From Chromatiales bacterium (GTDB lineage: Bacteria > Pseudomonadota > Gammaproteobacteria > JAGRCI01), in contig JAGRGI010000096.1 of NCBI GenBank assembly GCA_020445565.1, forward strand, positions 23,017 to 87,016: a DNA stretch of 64,000 nucleotides. The letters run 5' to 3'. This document shows positions 33,965 to 43,361 of this stretch, one piece after another; the first letter of the stretch is position 1; each line of letters opens with the position of its first letter. Below the pieces are notes generated by a model. The model was not told the origin of the DNA. It was given only the letters and a program-made list of their open reading frames with translations, and ran no database searches. A program made the position numbers and the translations under genes.

Positions 33965-34321
33965 ATGCCAATGGCATTCGATTTCGATGAATGGGCCCGG
34001 CTGGCAGAGCACAATCCGCTCGTCTTCAGCCAACGACGACGTGAAATCCTGGATGCTGTCATTGGTGCCGCGCCGGCGGGCAGACGAGTCCGTTTGCGTC
34101 GGTTGCAATGGCGGTTGGACCGGCTCAGGCAAACAGCCGGCTCCCCATTGGGGGCCTGTCAGCGCATGTATGAACTGATGTGGGAGTCCTTCAGCGGAGA
34201 GCACGGTCTGGCTGCGGTGCTCAGAGATCCCCGTTCCCACCCTTGCATGGCCAGACCGCGTTGCCCGGTGGTGCCGTTGGCGCGGGCTAACGCAGGGAGT
34301 AGGCCGCCGGGGCGAGGATAG
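33965..34321 (+). CDS. DUF3135-type small protein
   Basis: 118 residues. The first 85 residues match the DUF3135 pattern: FDFDEWARLAEHNPLVFSQR, RREILDAVIGAAP, LQWRLDRLRQ, then ACQRMYELMWESF. Family members are short cytoplasmic proteins without known role. The Arg/Pro-rich tail beyond residue 90 looks less conserved. GAGG lies 8 nt before the ATG. The 3' end overlaps the converging thiO gene by 35 bp. Confidence 0.72.
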   Translation: MPMAFDFDEWARLAEHNPLVFSQRRREILDAVIGAAPAGRRVRLRRLQWRLDRLRQTAGSPLGACQRMYELMWESFSGEHGLAAVLRDPRSHPCMARPRCPVVPLARANAGSRPPGRG

Positions 34322-35375
34322 GTTCGCGCCCCAGCAGCAGGTCGGCCAGCAGACGGGTGGAGGCCGGCGCAGTGACCAGACCATTGCGGAAATGGCCCGC
34401 ATTGATATACAGCCCACCGAGCCGTGGGTGCTCGCCAATAAACGGTACGCCGTTTGGGGAGCCGGGCCGCAGGCCGGACCAATGATGCTCAATGGGCGCA
34501 TCGGCGAGCAGGGGTATCACCGCCGCCGCATCGGCATGAATGGCGGCCCGCGCATCCGCGGTAGTCGATTTGTCGAATCCCACGCGTTCCATGGTAGAGC
34601 CGGCAACAATGCGTCCGTCGCGGCGCGGAATCAGATAGCGGTCGCGAAAAAGCACAATTCGCTGCAAGGTGCCGGGTTGGGTCCTGTAGACCAGCATCTG
34701 GCCGCGAACCGGCTCCACGGGCGGGGCCGGGCAAAGCCCTGCGAGCAGTTCGGCAGTCCACGCCCCGGCAGCGATAACCACGCGGTTTGCCGACAGAACT
34801 TGTCCATTGGTCGTGCGCACGCCGGATACACGCCCCGCTTTGCTGTCGATCTGCGTCACCGGATCATTGCACAGCACGACCGCCCCGCGAAGCTCGATAT
34901 CCACGCGCAAGGCGCGGGCGAGTCGTGGATTGCGTACCTGACCGACCTTTTCCATCCAAAGACCAGGCCCCGGACTGGGGCACAGGGCCGGTTCTGTCGC
35001 CAGCACCCTCGCTTCCTCGATCTCGTCCAAACCCGCCTGAAAACGGTCCTCCCAGGCCAAGGCATCGTGTCGGTCCTCGACGTGCAGCATCAGCATGCCG
35101 TTGGGGGTCCACTGAGGGTCCACGCCGGTATCGCGAATCAGCTCCCGCGCCAGTTGCGGATATGCCGCCTTGCTCCACTCGGCGAGCTGATTGACCGGGT
35201 CAGGGTAGCGCCAGGGATGCAGCGGCGATAGGATGCCGCCACCGGCCCAGGTGGACTCGCGACCTGGCGCGCCGCGTTCCACCAGGGCAACGCGAAGACC
35301 GGCCGCCAACAACTCGCGGGCCGTGAGCATACCGATCACGCCGCCACCAACAATCACTGCATCGAAACTCGTCAT
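34287..35375 (-). CDS. thiO: Glycine oxidase ThiO
   Basis: 362-residue FAD-dependent amine oxidase (DAO family). It opens FDAVIVGGGVIGMLTARELL, then STWAGGGILSPLHPWRYPD, which is typical of ThiO, and ends with HWSGLRPGSPNGVPFIGEHP and NAGHFRNGLVTAPAS. ThiO oxidises glycine to iminoglycine for the thiazole half of thiamine. ATG 35375 matches the family; the longer frame is not supported. It stands apart from other thi genes here, divergent from the pilin cluster. Confidence 0.93.
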   Translation of the reverse strand: MTSFDAVIVGGGVIGMLTARELLAAGLRVALVERGAPGRESTWAGGGILSPLHPWRYPDPVNQLAEWSKAAYPQLARELIRDTGVDPQWTPNGMLMLHVEDRHDALAWEDRFQAGLDEIEEARVLATEPALCPSPGPGLWMEKVGQVRNPRLARALRVDIELRGAVVLCNDPVTQIDSKAGRVSGVRTTNGQVLSANRVVIAAGAWTAELLAGLCPAPPVEPVRGQMLVYRTQPGTLQRIVLFRDRYLIPRRDGRIVAGSTMERVGFDKSTTADARAAIHADAAAVIPLLADAPIEHHWSGLRPGSPNGVPFIGEHPRLGGLYINAGHFRNGLVTAPASTRLLADLLLGREPILAPAAYSLR

Positions 35376-35468
35376 CGCCACCGCGTCGCCAGGCCGCTCA
35401 TCCGGGAATACCGGCATCTTATCAGGTAGCGGATACAGAAATGCCACGCGCATGTTAAAGGAGGGGTC

Positions 35469-36032
35469 ATGAACACGTCCCGAGGTTTCACACTCATCGA
35501 ATTACTGGTCACGGTGGCTTTGGCCGTCGTCCTGGTCACCGTTGGTATTCCAGGTATGCGGGATTTTCTTGCCAATGGCCGTTTGACCACCCAAAGCAAT
35601 CAGATCGTGCAGACCTTGAATTTCGCACGTAACCAGGCAATCAGCTCCGCCGCCGTGGTGCGCGTGCGGGCCTGCACCCGGGGCGGTACCACCAACTGGG
35701 GGCAAGGCTGGATCATCTTCAAGGCGGGCGCGATCAGCGCCAATACCGGTGTGGACTGTGCCGATCCCACCGCCACCGTGGTGGCGGCGGACACCTTCCG
35801 GATTCAGGACCCGACCGATGGCACGGCGATTCTCGCCGTGGATGGCACCGATACCGCGATCGTCGAGTATGACTTCAACGGTCAGGGTTTTCCCAGCAGC
35901 GCGACGCAAACGGCGGTGCAGATCACCGACAACGCCAGCGGTTTCACCAAGGCAATCTGCATCAGTGCGCAGGGACGGCCCGCGGTGCAGGCCAAAGGTA
36001 CCACCACCGCCACGTGTCTTGGAGGAGGTTGA
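35469..36032 (+). CDS. fimT: Type IV minor pilin, FimT/GspH-like
   Basis: 187 residues. Class III signal MNTSRG|FTLIELL with Glu5 of the mature protein, then a GspH/FimT domain (TLNFARNQAISSAAVVRVR, WGQGWIIF). FimT/FimU proteins prime pilus assembly and in some species bind DNA. The AAAGGAGG ribosome site before ATG 35469 is strong. First gene of the cluster fimT-pilV-pilW-pilX-pilY1-pilE. Confidence 0.92.
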   Translation: MNTSRGFTLIELLVTVALAVVLVTVGIPGMRDFLANGRLTTQSNQIVQTLNFARNQAISSAAVVRVRACTRGGTTNWGQGWIIFKAGAISANTGVDCADPTATVVAADTFRIQDPTDGTAILAVDGTDTAIVEYDFNGQGFPSSATQTAVQITDNASGFTKAICISAQGRPAVQAKGTTTATCLGGG

Positions 36033-36586
36033 TGTTGTTCCCGATTGAACACAAACGGCAGGCCGGCCTGGGTATGATCGAAGTGCTTATCTCCCTGGTG
36101 GTGCTGGCCATCGGCCTGCTGGGGGTTGGTGCAATGCAGATTTCCAGCCTGCGCGACAATCAGCGGGCCGGCTATCGCGCCCAGGCCACCATGCTGGTGG
36201 ATGAGCTGGCCGATCGCATGCGGGCCAACAAACCGGCCTTGAGCCTGGGGAACAGCAATCCCTACAACGGCGTCACCACGGCATTTGCGACCACACCTAA
36301 CTGTAGTTCCGGCTGCACCGCCGCCAACATGGGCAAGGCCGATATCAACGATTGGTACGGAGAGCTGACACGTCGGCTTCCCAGCGGCGCGGTTGCCAAA
36401 ATCACCTGTATACCCATCGATGCCGCTTGCGCTGCGGATTCACCCTATGCGGTCTGCCTGCGTTGGCGGGAGAGCCGCGGCCTGTTTACGGGCACGCCGG
36501 AGAGCGCGGCCGATGATACCCGTTGTCCGACCTTGAGCGCGGGTGACGGTGTGGTGCAAACCCTGGTCATCGAGTTCCAGCCATGA
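36032..36586 (+). CDS. pilV: Type IV minor pilin PilV
   Basis: 184 residues. Prepilin cleavage after Gly12 (QAG|LGMIEVL), hydrophobic helix and the segment LGVGAMQISSLRDNQRAGYR typical of PilV, followed by a disulfide-containing globular head (NCSSGC, CIPIDAACAADSPYAVC). ATG 36032 overlaps the fimT stop by one base (TGATG) behind GGAGGAGG. Confidence 0.92.
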   Translation: MLFPIEHKRQAGLGMIEVLISLVVLAIGLLGVGAMQISSLRDNQRAGYRAQATMLVDELADRMRANKPALSLGNSNPYNGVTTAFATTPNCSSGCTAANMGKADINDWYGELTRRLPSGAVAKITCIPIDAACAADSPYAVCLRWRESRGLFTGTPESAADDTRCPTLSAGDGVVQTLVIEFQP

Positions 36587-37422
36587 AATGTGGTAGAGCA
36601 ACCCTTCAAAACCTGCCGGGTCAACAAAAGGGCCTGAGCGTCATCGAACTGCTGGTGGCCGGCGTCATCGGTTTGATCCTGCTGGCCGGTGTGGTGCAGA
36701 TCTATATCAACAGCCGCCAGGCCTACAAGCTCAATGAGGCCATGGCGGAGGTGCAGGAAAACGGCGCTTTCGCCATGGCCCTGATCGAAACCCAGCTGCG
36801 CATGGCGGGTTTTCGCGCCGATGCCGTGTACAACCGCGATGTCACCTTCGATGCCGACGGCACCACCTTCGATCAGGGCCAGGGCATCAAGGGCACCAAC
36901 AATGGCGGAGAAAACGGCAGCGATCTGGTTCGGGTGCGCTTCCAGGGCGACAAGGACGACACGACCCGCGACTGCGTCGGCAACGGGGTGGCTGCCGGCG
37001 ACAATGAAGGCACCGATCCGGTCAAGGTCGAGTTCACGGTGGCGGTGTCCGCCACCAATAATCCCGCCAGTATACCCGGCCTGCATTGCCGCACCGCGGC
37101 AGGCAATTACGAGATTGTTCGCGGCGTGGAAAATCTGCAAGTCCTGTATGGCGAAGACACCGCCGGAAGTTCCACCAAGAGCGCATCCCGCTATGTGGGG
37201 GCGAATCAGATAACGGACTGGAGCCGCGTTGCCAGCGTGCGGGTGGGGATTTTGGTTCGCAGCAGCGAGGAAGTGTTGCAAACCGCCGATTCTTCCAGCT
37301 ACACCCTGGCGGGCGCGGTCAGCGTGCCCCAAGGCAGCAGCGGGGTTTATCACCCAGGCGGTCGCTACCTGCGCAGGGTGTTCAATTCCACCTACCAGTT
37401 ACGAAACCTGAGCTACTTCTGA
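36583..37422 (+). CDS. pilW: Type IV minor pilin PilW
   Basis: 279 residues. Cleavage after Gly17 (QQKG|LSVIELL), then IYINSRQAYKLNEAMAEVQENG and IETQLRMAGF, the recognisable PilW N-terminal stretch. The C-terminal part carries WSRVASVRVGILVRS, also typical. It overlaps pilV by 4 bp (ATGA). Confidence 0.93.
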   Translation: MKCGRATLQNLPGQQKGLSVIELLVAGVIGLILLAGVVQIYINSRQAYKLNEAMAEVQENGAFAMALIETQLRMAGFRADAVYNRDVTFDADGTTFDQGQGIKGTNNGGENGSDLVRVRFQGDKDDTTRDCVGNGVAAGDNEGTDPVKVEFTVAVSATNNPASIPGLHCRTAAGNYEIVRGVENLQVLYGEDTAGSSTKSASRYVGANQITDWSRVASVRVGILVRSSEEVLQTADSSSYTLAGAVSVPQGSSGVYHPGGRYLRRVFNSTYQLRNLSYF

Positions 37423-37436
37423 ACGGAGCACCGCTT

Positions 37437-38192
37437 ATGTCGCGCAATGATGGAAAACTTTCCGTTCGCCAGCAGGGTGCCGTATTGGTGGTCAGCCTGC
37501 TGATCCTGCTCACCGTCACTGTTCTGGGAATTGCGGGGCTGGAATCCACTGGTCTGCAAACCCGTATGGTCACCAACCAGAACGACCAGGAAAAAGCCTT
37601 TCAAGGGGCCGAGGCCGCCGTCAATGACGGTCGCGACTGGATGCACGGTTTGGGCGCGACGATTCCGGTGCCCTGGACCTCATCGGCGCCCAACGATTGC
37701 ACCTCCGAGGTCCAGGCGGAACAAGTGGATGAGGAAGAGGGTGGCGATGGCGACAACGGTGGAGATGGTGAAGGCGGCGGGGACGGCGGGGCGCAGCAGG
37801 CGCAGGCCAAGTGCCAGACGGTTTCGGCCGGCCAGGTACTCGCTTCCTTCGGAGGGAGGGACCCGGCCGACGGCCTGTGGTGGAAGGACAGTTCGGCAAC
37901 ATCTTCCTGGTGGGCCACCAACGGTTGGCAATACACGATTGGCGACCGCTCGGAAATCAGCACCGTGCTCAATGCCGCCGAATCCACTGCCAGCGGTCGC
38001 AGCGGCGGACCGGCCGTGCCCCGCTATATCGTTGAAGATATGGGCGCATCCGGTTTGATCGAAGACGACCTGAGCGCCGACACCTCGGCCATGAATCACG
38101 GTTTGGCGCTGTATCGCATCACCGGCTACGGAGAGGGCTCCCGCGATAGCAGCCGTGCCATGGTGCAGAGCGTCGTTTCCTTTCGGCCTTAA
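37437..38192 (+). CDS. pilX: Type IV minor pilin PilX with acidic glycine-rich insert
   Basis: 251 residues from ATG 37437. Signal QQG|AVLVVSLLILL lacks Glu5, as is normal for PilX/GspK-like tip pilins, then GLESTGLQTRMVTNQNDQEKAFQGAEAAV. Residues about 97-118 are a low-complexity acidic Gly/Asp/Glu run that looks inserted into the head domain. PilX works with PilV, PilW and PilY1 at the pilus tip. The gene sits 14 bp after pilW and 18 bp before pilY1. Confidence 0.9.
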   Translation: MSRNDGKLSVRQQGAVLVVSLLILLTVTVLGIAGLESTGLQTRMVTNQNDQEKAFQGAEAAVNDGRDWMHGLGATIPVPWTSSAPNDCTSEVQAEQVDEEEGGDGDNGGDGEGGGDGGAQQAQAKCQTVSAGQVLASFGGRDPADGLWWKDSSATSSWWATNGWQYTIGDRSEISTVLNAAESTASGRSGGPAVPRYIVEDMGASGLIEDDLSADTSAMNHGLALYRITGYGEGSRDSSRAMVQSVVSFRP

Positions 38193-38210
38193 AGGAACGG
38201 AGTAGATCCC

Positions 38211-41200
38211 ATGAAAAGCCAGAACATGTTAAATCACCTGCGGTACGGACTACTCGGTGCCTGTTGTGCGTTGTCGGCTCACAATGCCGGCGCGGACGAT
38301 CTCAATCTTTCGACCCTGCCCCTGTTTCTCGTCAGCAGCGGCGAAATCGTACCCAATGTGGTCATGTCGCTGGCGTACGAACAAATCCTGTTTAACAACC
38401 TGGGAAATGTGACAACCCACAGGGATTTCCGGCAGTTTGAGATCATTACCAAGAAACCCGCCGTCAACAAGATTGCCCACAACTCCGCCCACACGACCGG
38501 AACGCAGATCCAGGATGTTGTGCTGGTTCTTCCTCCCTTGGCCAAATCCGATCTGGAGCGGACAACGGTGCAAGTTGGCAACCAGAACTTGCCCGCATAC
38601 GAAATCTATCGGGGAATTCCGGGGGCCGAGGATGAGGATGGCGTGGAGAGCACGACAAAATCCTGTCAGCAGTATTACGACGATGATCCTTTCCCGGACG
38701 TCTGCTATCCGATCAGCGCGACCACCAGCAACCCCCGGTCGATCGAGCATCTTTTTCATTTGTCTTTCACCGACGTATACGATCGCAGCAAAATCGCTCT
38801 TCTGGACGCGAACCCACAGTATTTTTCCGCCGATCTGAATTTGTTGGCTTACGATCCCGGGCGCACGGGCGAGACTCGCTATCTACCATGGCTGGATGCC
38901 TCGGACCTGGGCATTACAGATGATCCGACCACCGCCGACGTTAACGAGGCGTTCGAATTTCCAGAAGCGGACCCCACCAATCTCAAAAACAACCCCATAC
39001 AACGGCTCGGCGACACCTTCATCTCCGTCCATACGGTTCAGCCTAAGAACATGGCGGCGCTGTTTGGCTATGACGTGGCGGGAAATCCTTATCCAAACCC
39101 TGGGCAATCCGCCATTGCGATTTTGAAACGGTACAATCGCCACATTCGCCTTCTCTATTGGACAGGTTGGATCGATTTGGCTACCGATGCAGATCTTGCA
39201 TTGGGCGGATTCAGAAGGGATGGGGATAATATTGAGCTAATCAATATCAATAACGGCGGGAACGCCAACAACGGCAATGGCAATGGCAACAACGCAAGCG
39301 GCGCACTGAGTCTGACCACCGCACTGTCGGACGAAGAACTCGACGAAATGGCCTACTACACCTACACCGTATTGGATGAGGCAGTGGCGACCGATGGTAC
39401 CGACGCGGCCGTACGACCCCGGGCCTTTTATCCAAAGATGATCGAGACAGGCGAATTGCAAAATTTCGCCAACTGGTTCCAATACCATCGGCGTCTGCAA
39501 TTCGTCATGAAGGATGTTGTCAGCCGCGCGCTGGCGGCTGCGCCAAACTATCGCTTCGGGCTGTTTTCCGGTACGGCCAAGGTTGAGGGGGTACCGACCG
39601 AAACTGATGCGCCGGAGGGTTTCGCAAATCTGGACGCTTATCTGGAAAAGAAGAAAAAGGATTTGATCGCCAAGATACTGACGACGGATCTGAGCTACCT
39701 GCCGGGTACGACGAATGAGGGCGGCTTGATTGCAACCCAGGGAGACGTCTACCGAACCATCAATGCGGTGGGCGAATACTACGATACCACGGGAGATGAT
39801 GCGCCGATCCGTGAAAGCTGCCAGCCCAACTTCAGCGTGGTGACCTCATTGGTGACGGACTACCAAAGGACTGCGGTCTCGACGGGCGATGCCTATCTCG
39901 GTTTGAACAGCGCCTTTCCGGCCGTGACACAAAACAAGCGGGACGGTGACATCCTGCCCTTCGTTTCGGCGGCCGACCTGGGGTATTACTACTACCATCA
40001 CAAGGACTATTACGCGAACCGGCCCTCGCTGCCCAGAGGCCGGGTGCTGATCAACGAGTTCGATACCAATTCCAACCTGCACGTCAATCTGGCGGCCATC
40101 AGTCTCGGTGGCGAATCGGAGCTCAAGGCCCTGGATACCGATTCCGACGGCTTTCCGAATCCGACCAATAACGTCGTCTTCGATGAGGGTGCCGCCTGGG
40201 AAAGTCCGACGGACGGCAACGATAGGGCATTCTCGAACGCGGACGATCTCTGGCACGCCGCTTACAACGCGCGCGGCGCCTACGCCGACGCACTGAACTA
40301 CCAGGACGCCATCGCCGGTCTCACCAATGCCCTTGGAAAGATCGCCAGCCGCGCCGCGTCTGCGGTTTCGGTGGCGCAGGCCAGTACCACCCTGCAATCG
40401 AACTCCCTGGTCTATCAGGCGCGCTTCAACAGCGGCGACAGGGCCGGCCAGCTTCGGGCCATCTGTATCGACAGTGACGGCAATCTGCAGACCTATGAAA
40501 ACTCGCAATGCGCGACGCCGGGCAACGATGGCGTGATCGAGCCGGTATGGGAGGCCGGCTGTTCGATCTCCGGGCAAACCCTGGATGTGGACACCAATCT
40601 TTGCGAAGGCACGCGCAGCACCACGGCCCATAGCGACCGCAAAATCATCAGTTTCAAACCGGCCAGCAACGGCGGTGCCGGTATTGCCTTTGCCGGGGCC
40701 AATCTCTCGGCGGAACAGGTCAAGGCGGTTGAAAACGGTGCCACCGCCGCCGAAACGGATGCGGGCAGTGTGCTCAGCCGGCGAATGGATTATCTGCGTG
40801 GAAGCGCCGGTACGGCGCCGCTGGGTGAGGCGGATGCCATCGGGCTCGGTGCCTCCGGCGGCGTGTTTCGGCACCGTACGTCGCTGATGGGCGATGTGGT
40901 CAATTCCCGTCCGTTGCTGGTTGGTCCGCCGGCCAGAATCTACCCGGATAGTTTCGTTCCCAGCGACGGGTCGACGACTTATGCCAGTTTCAAGACCACG
41001 GCGCCGCAGAATGCCCGTCCCCCCATGGTCTATGTCGGCGCCAATGACGGCATGATGCACGCCTTCAACGCCGCGTTTACCCCGCCAAGTGCCTCGGCGC
41101 CGGGTAAGGAGGCGTTCGCCTATGTGCCGTCGGAGGTCTACGCGAACCTGAGCAAGGTGATGGACCGGGATCAATACGACCCCTATCCGTTCGTGGACGG

Positions 41201-42878
41201 AACGCTGGCGGAGGGCGACATCTGGGACGCTTCCGGTAACTGGAAGACGATACTGGTCGGCGCGTTGCGTCGGGGCGGCCAGGGCATCTATGCCTTGGAC
41301 ATCACCAATCCTGCCGGCATCAATGAGAGCACCGCCGCGGATGCCGTGCTGTGGGAATTCACCGACGATCCCAATCGCGGCAACTACGGCGACAAGGATC
41401 TGGGTTACACCTACGGCAATCCGAAGATCGTCCTGCTGCGCGGTGCCACCGACGGTTATAGCTCGGCTACCTGGGGCGTGTTGGTATCCAACGGTTACAA
41501 CAATACCGTCGATGACGCCGATCATCAGTTCAAGACGTTCGACGACCCCGATCAAGGTATCGAGGGTGACGGCGATACCAACTGCCTGGATGGCAGTTCC
41601 GACACCCGCTGCTCAAGTGCAAGCGACACGGGCAACGCGGTGTTGTACATCCTCGATGCCAACAGCGGCCAGCTATTGGCCAAGATGGATACCCTGGCAG
41701 GCGGAAACGTCGCCGGCGTCGGTACCGGCACGCCCAATGGCCTTTCCAGCCCGTTTCCGGTGGATGTCGATGGCGACTTCGTCACCGACTACGTCTACGC
41801 GGGCGACCTCAAAGGCAATCTCTGGCGTTTCGATCTTACCTCCGGCAGCCCCGCCAGTTGGGGCAATTCCGTGGACGGTGACGGCAATCCCACGACCAAC
41901 ACCCGCATAACGCGCATCTTCAATGGCGGCGAGGACTATCCGATCACCGCGGAGCCGGTGGTCGGCCGGCCGCCCTACCTGCCCACCGGGCCGCAATCGG
42001 CCAGCGGAAACGGTGTGATGGTGTATTTCGGCACTGGCAAATACCTTGAGCCTGCGGACAACAAGGCCGGAACGGTTGAGGTGAATAACGAAGACGTCAA
42101 CAAGGTCGATACCTTCTACGCGCTTTGGGACCGTATGCTGACCACCGGCCAAGCGGTGTTTACCCGTCACGATGCCACGCTGGCGGAACAATGCGTGATC
42201 GGCGAGAACCTGATTTTGGCGGGTACCGACGCCGACGGGCAGGACGGAACGACCGTTGCCGCCCGTGCCATCTCCGATTTTCAGTTCACCTACAAGCTCC
42301 CCGATGTCGCCAACGACACGGGTAAGCTGGGTTGGTACATGGACCTGATTGCAAAATCGGCAACCGCCACTGCCTGCGGGGCGGTACAGAACTCCGCCAA
42401 CGAGGGCGAGCGCCTCATCAATGCGCCGATTCTTCGCGACCAACGCCTGTTCTTTACCTCTACGATACCGTCGGATCTGGTGTGCGACCAGGGCGGAAAC
42501 AGTTGGCTGATGGTGTTGCAGGCAAGAACCGGCGGACGTTTGCCGTTCGGCGTGTTCGACTTGAGCGACGACGGTTCCGGCGTGTTCGATCAGCAGGACA
42601 AGGTCACCGTGGGTGCGGACAATCTGTTTGCCAGTGGGGCAGCCATCGAAGGGATAGCATCCCCGCCGGTGGTTTCCCAGACCGGAGGTAGGAATGACGA
42701 CGTCGTCACCATTACCACCACGGGGGTCGGCCCCCGACTGGTTTCCGGCGGCGGTGGAGGCGGTGAAGATGGCGGTGACGAGGATGGAGACCGGGTGGTC
42801 GACAACAGCCTTCAGACGCAACGTCAAAACGACGGACGTGACCCGACCACGCTGGAGTCCTGGCGCGTGCTACAGTAA
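38211..42878 (+). CDS. pilY1: Type IV pilus tip protein PilY1
   Basis: 1,555 residues, somewhat longer than many PilY1 proteins. A signal peptide ends near residue 28 (HNAGAD). The N-terminal half is variable, with an Asn/Gly-rich tract near residue 345. The C-terminal half is the conserved beta-propeller: PRPLLVGPPAR-like start, MVYVGANDGMMHAFNA, GQGIYALDITNP, and the calcium site DVDGDFVTD with Asp1185, 1187, 1189 and 1193, followed by YAGDLKGNLWRFDL. PilY1 regulates pilus extension, adhesion and surface sensing. The very C-terminus has a Gly-rich acidic run. An AAAGGA site precedes ATG 38211. Confidence 0.95.
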   Translation: MKSQNMLNHLRYGLLGACCALSAHNAGADDLNLSTLPLFLVSSGEIVPNVVMSLAYEQILFNNLGNVTTHRDFRQFEIITKKPAVNKIAHNSAHTTGTQIQDVVLVLPPLAKSDLERTTVQVGNQNLPAYEIYRGIPGAEDEDGVESTTKSCQQYYDDDPFPDVCYPISATTSNPRSIEHLFHLSFTDVYDRSKIALLDANPQYFSADLNLLAYDPGRTGETRYLPWLDASDLGITDDPTTADVNEAFEFPEADPTNLKNNPIQRLGDTFISVHTVQPKNMAALFGYDVAGNPYPNPGQSAIAILKRYNRHIRLLYWTGWIDLATDADLALGGFRRDGDNIELININNGGNANNGNGNGNNASGALSLTTALSDEELDEMAYYTYTVLDEAVATDGTDAAVRPRAFYPKMIETGELQNFANWFQYHRRLQFVMKDVVSRALAAAPNYRFGLFSGTAKVEGVPTETDAPEGFANLDAYLEKKKKDLIAKILTTDLSYLPGTTNEGGLIATQGDVYRTINAVGEYYDTTGDDAPIRESCQPNFSVVTSLVTDYQRTAVSTGDAYLGLNSAFPAVTQNKRDGDILPFVSAADLGYYYYHHKDYYANRPSLPRGRVLINEFDTNSNLHVNLAAISLGGESELKALDTDSDGFPNPTNNVVFDEGAAWESPTDGNDRAFSNADDLWHAAYNARGAYADALNYQDAIAGLTNALGKIASRAASAVSVAQASTTLQSNSLVYQARFNSGDRAGQLRAICIDSDGNLQTYENSQCATPGNDGVIEPVWEAGCSISGQTLDVDTNLCEGTRSTTAHSDRKIISFKPASNGGAGIAFAGANLSAEQVKAVENGATAAETDAGSVLSRRMDYLRGSAGTAPLGEADAIGLGASGGVFRHRTSLMGDVVNSRPLLVGPPARIYPDSFVPSDGSTTYASFKTTAPQNARPPMVYVGANDGMMHAFNAAFTPPSASAPGKEAFAYVPSEVYANLSKVMDRDQYDPYPFVDGTLAEGDIWDASGNWKTILVGALRRGGQGIYALDITNPAGINESTAADAVLWEFTDDPNRGNYGDKDLGYTYGNPKIVLLRGATDGYSSATWGVLVSNGYNNTVDDADHQFKTFDDPDQGIEGDGDTNCLDGSSDTRCSSASDTGNAVLYILDANSGQLLAKMDTLAGGNVAGVGTGTPNGLSSPFPVDVDGDFVTDYVYAGDLKGNLWRFDLTSGSPASWGNSVDGDGNPTTNTRITRIFNGGEDYPITAEPVVGRPPYLPTGPQSASGNGVMVYFGTGKYLEPADNKAGTVEVNNEDVNKVDTFYALWDRMLTTGQAVFTRHDATLAEQCVIGENLILAGTDADGQDGTTVAARAISDFQFTYKLPDVANDTGKLGWYMDLIAKSATATACGAVQNSANEGERLINAPILRDQRLFFTSTIPSDLVCDQGGNSWLMVLQARTGGRLPFGVFDLSDDGSGVFDQQDKVTVGADNLFASGAAIEGIASPPVVSQTGGRNDDVVTITTTGVGPRLVSGGGGGGEDGGDEDGDRVVDNSLQTQRQNDGRDPTTLESWRVLQ

Positions 42879-42886
42879 AAACCATT

Positions 42887-42909
42887 GGAGACCGGCCGAT
42901 CCGGTCTCC
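42887..42909 (+). terminator. Strong intercistronic hairpin between pilY1 and pilE
   Basis: Perfect 9-bp stem GGAGACCGG / CCGGTCTCC with a 5-nt loop, starting 8 bp after the pilY1 stop. There is no T-run after it, and the pilE ribosome site (AAAGGAG) follows closely. It may cause partial termination or protect the pilE message 5' end. Confidence 0.5.
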
Positions 42910-42927
42910 GGGCTAAAGGAGTTGACT

Positions 42928-43359
42928 ATGCAAAGCGCACGCAAACCCAGCCATGGGTTTACTGCCATCGAACTGCTGATCGTGGTGGTCGTCCTGGGTG
43001 TGTTGGCCGCCATCGCCTATCCGTCCTATCAGGAGCAAATCGGCAAGGCGCGTCGCAATGACGCCAAAACGGCTCTGATGGGCTTGGCCAGCGCTTTGGA
43101 ACGCTATGCCGTGGAGCACAACTCCAGCTATGCGGGTGCCACCATCGGCAGCGGTGCGGGCAGCATCTTTCCGAACGAAGCCCCCCTGGATGGGACGACC
43201 AAGTATTACGATTTGGCCATCGTCGCCGCCGATCTGAGCGCCAATACCTACACGATAACGGCTGCGCCTAAAGGCGCCCAGGCGTCGGATCAGTGCGGTA
43301 CCTTGACAGTGGACCACCTGGGGCAGAAATCGGCCTCGGGCAGCGGTACCTGTTGGTAG
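42928..43359 (+). CDS. pilE: Type IV pilin PilE-like
   Basis: 143 residues. Cleavage after Gly10 (PSHG|FTAIELLIVVVV), YPSYQEQIGKARRNDAKTAL, and a C-terminal domain with two cysteines (DQCGTLTVDHLGQKSASGSG then TCW) forming the D-region disulfide loop. In gammaproteobacterial minor-pilin clusters the gene after pilY1 is PilE, a minor pilin rather than the major fibre subunit. It converges on ispH with a 2-bp gap. Confidence 0.92.
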   Translation: MQSARKPSHGFTAIELLIVVVVLGVLAAIAYPSYQEQIGKARRNDAKTALMGLASALERYAVEHNSSYAGATIGSGAGSIFPNEAPLDGTTKYYDLAIVAADLSANTYTITAAPKGAQASDQCGTLTVDHLGQKSASGSGTCW

Positions 43360-43361
43360 GG

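Noticed and set aside
39846..41555. 569-codon open frame on the minus strand
   Set aside because: Fully antisense to pilY1, whose plus-strand frame has clear PilY1 motifs. The antisense product is low-complexity Gly/Arg/Val/Ile-rich with no domain.
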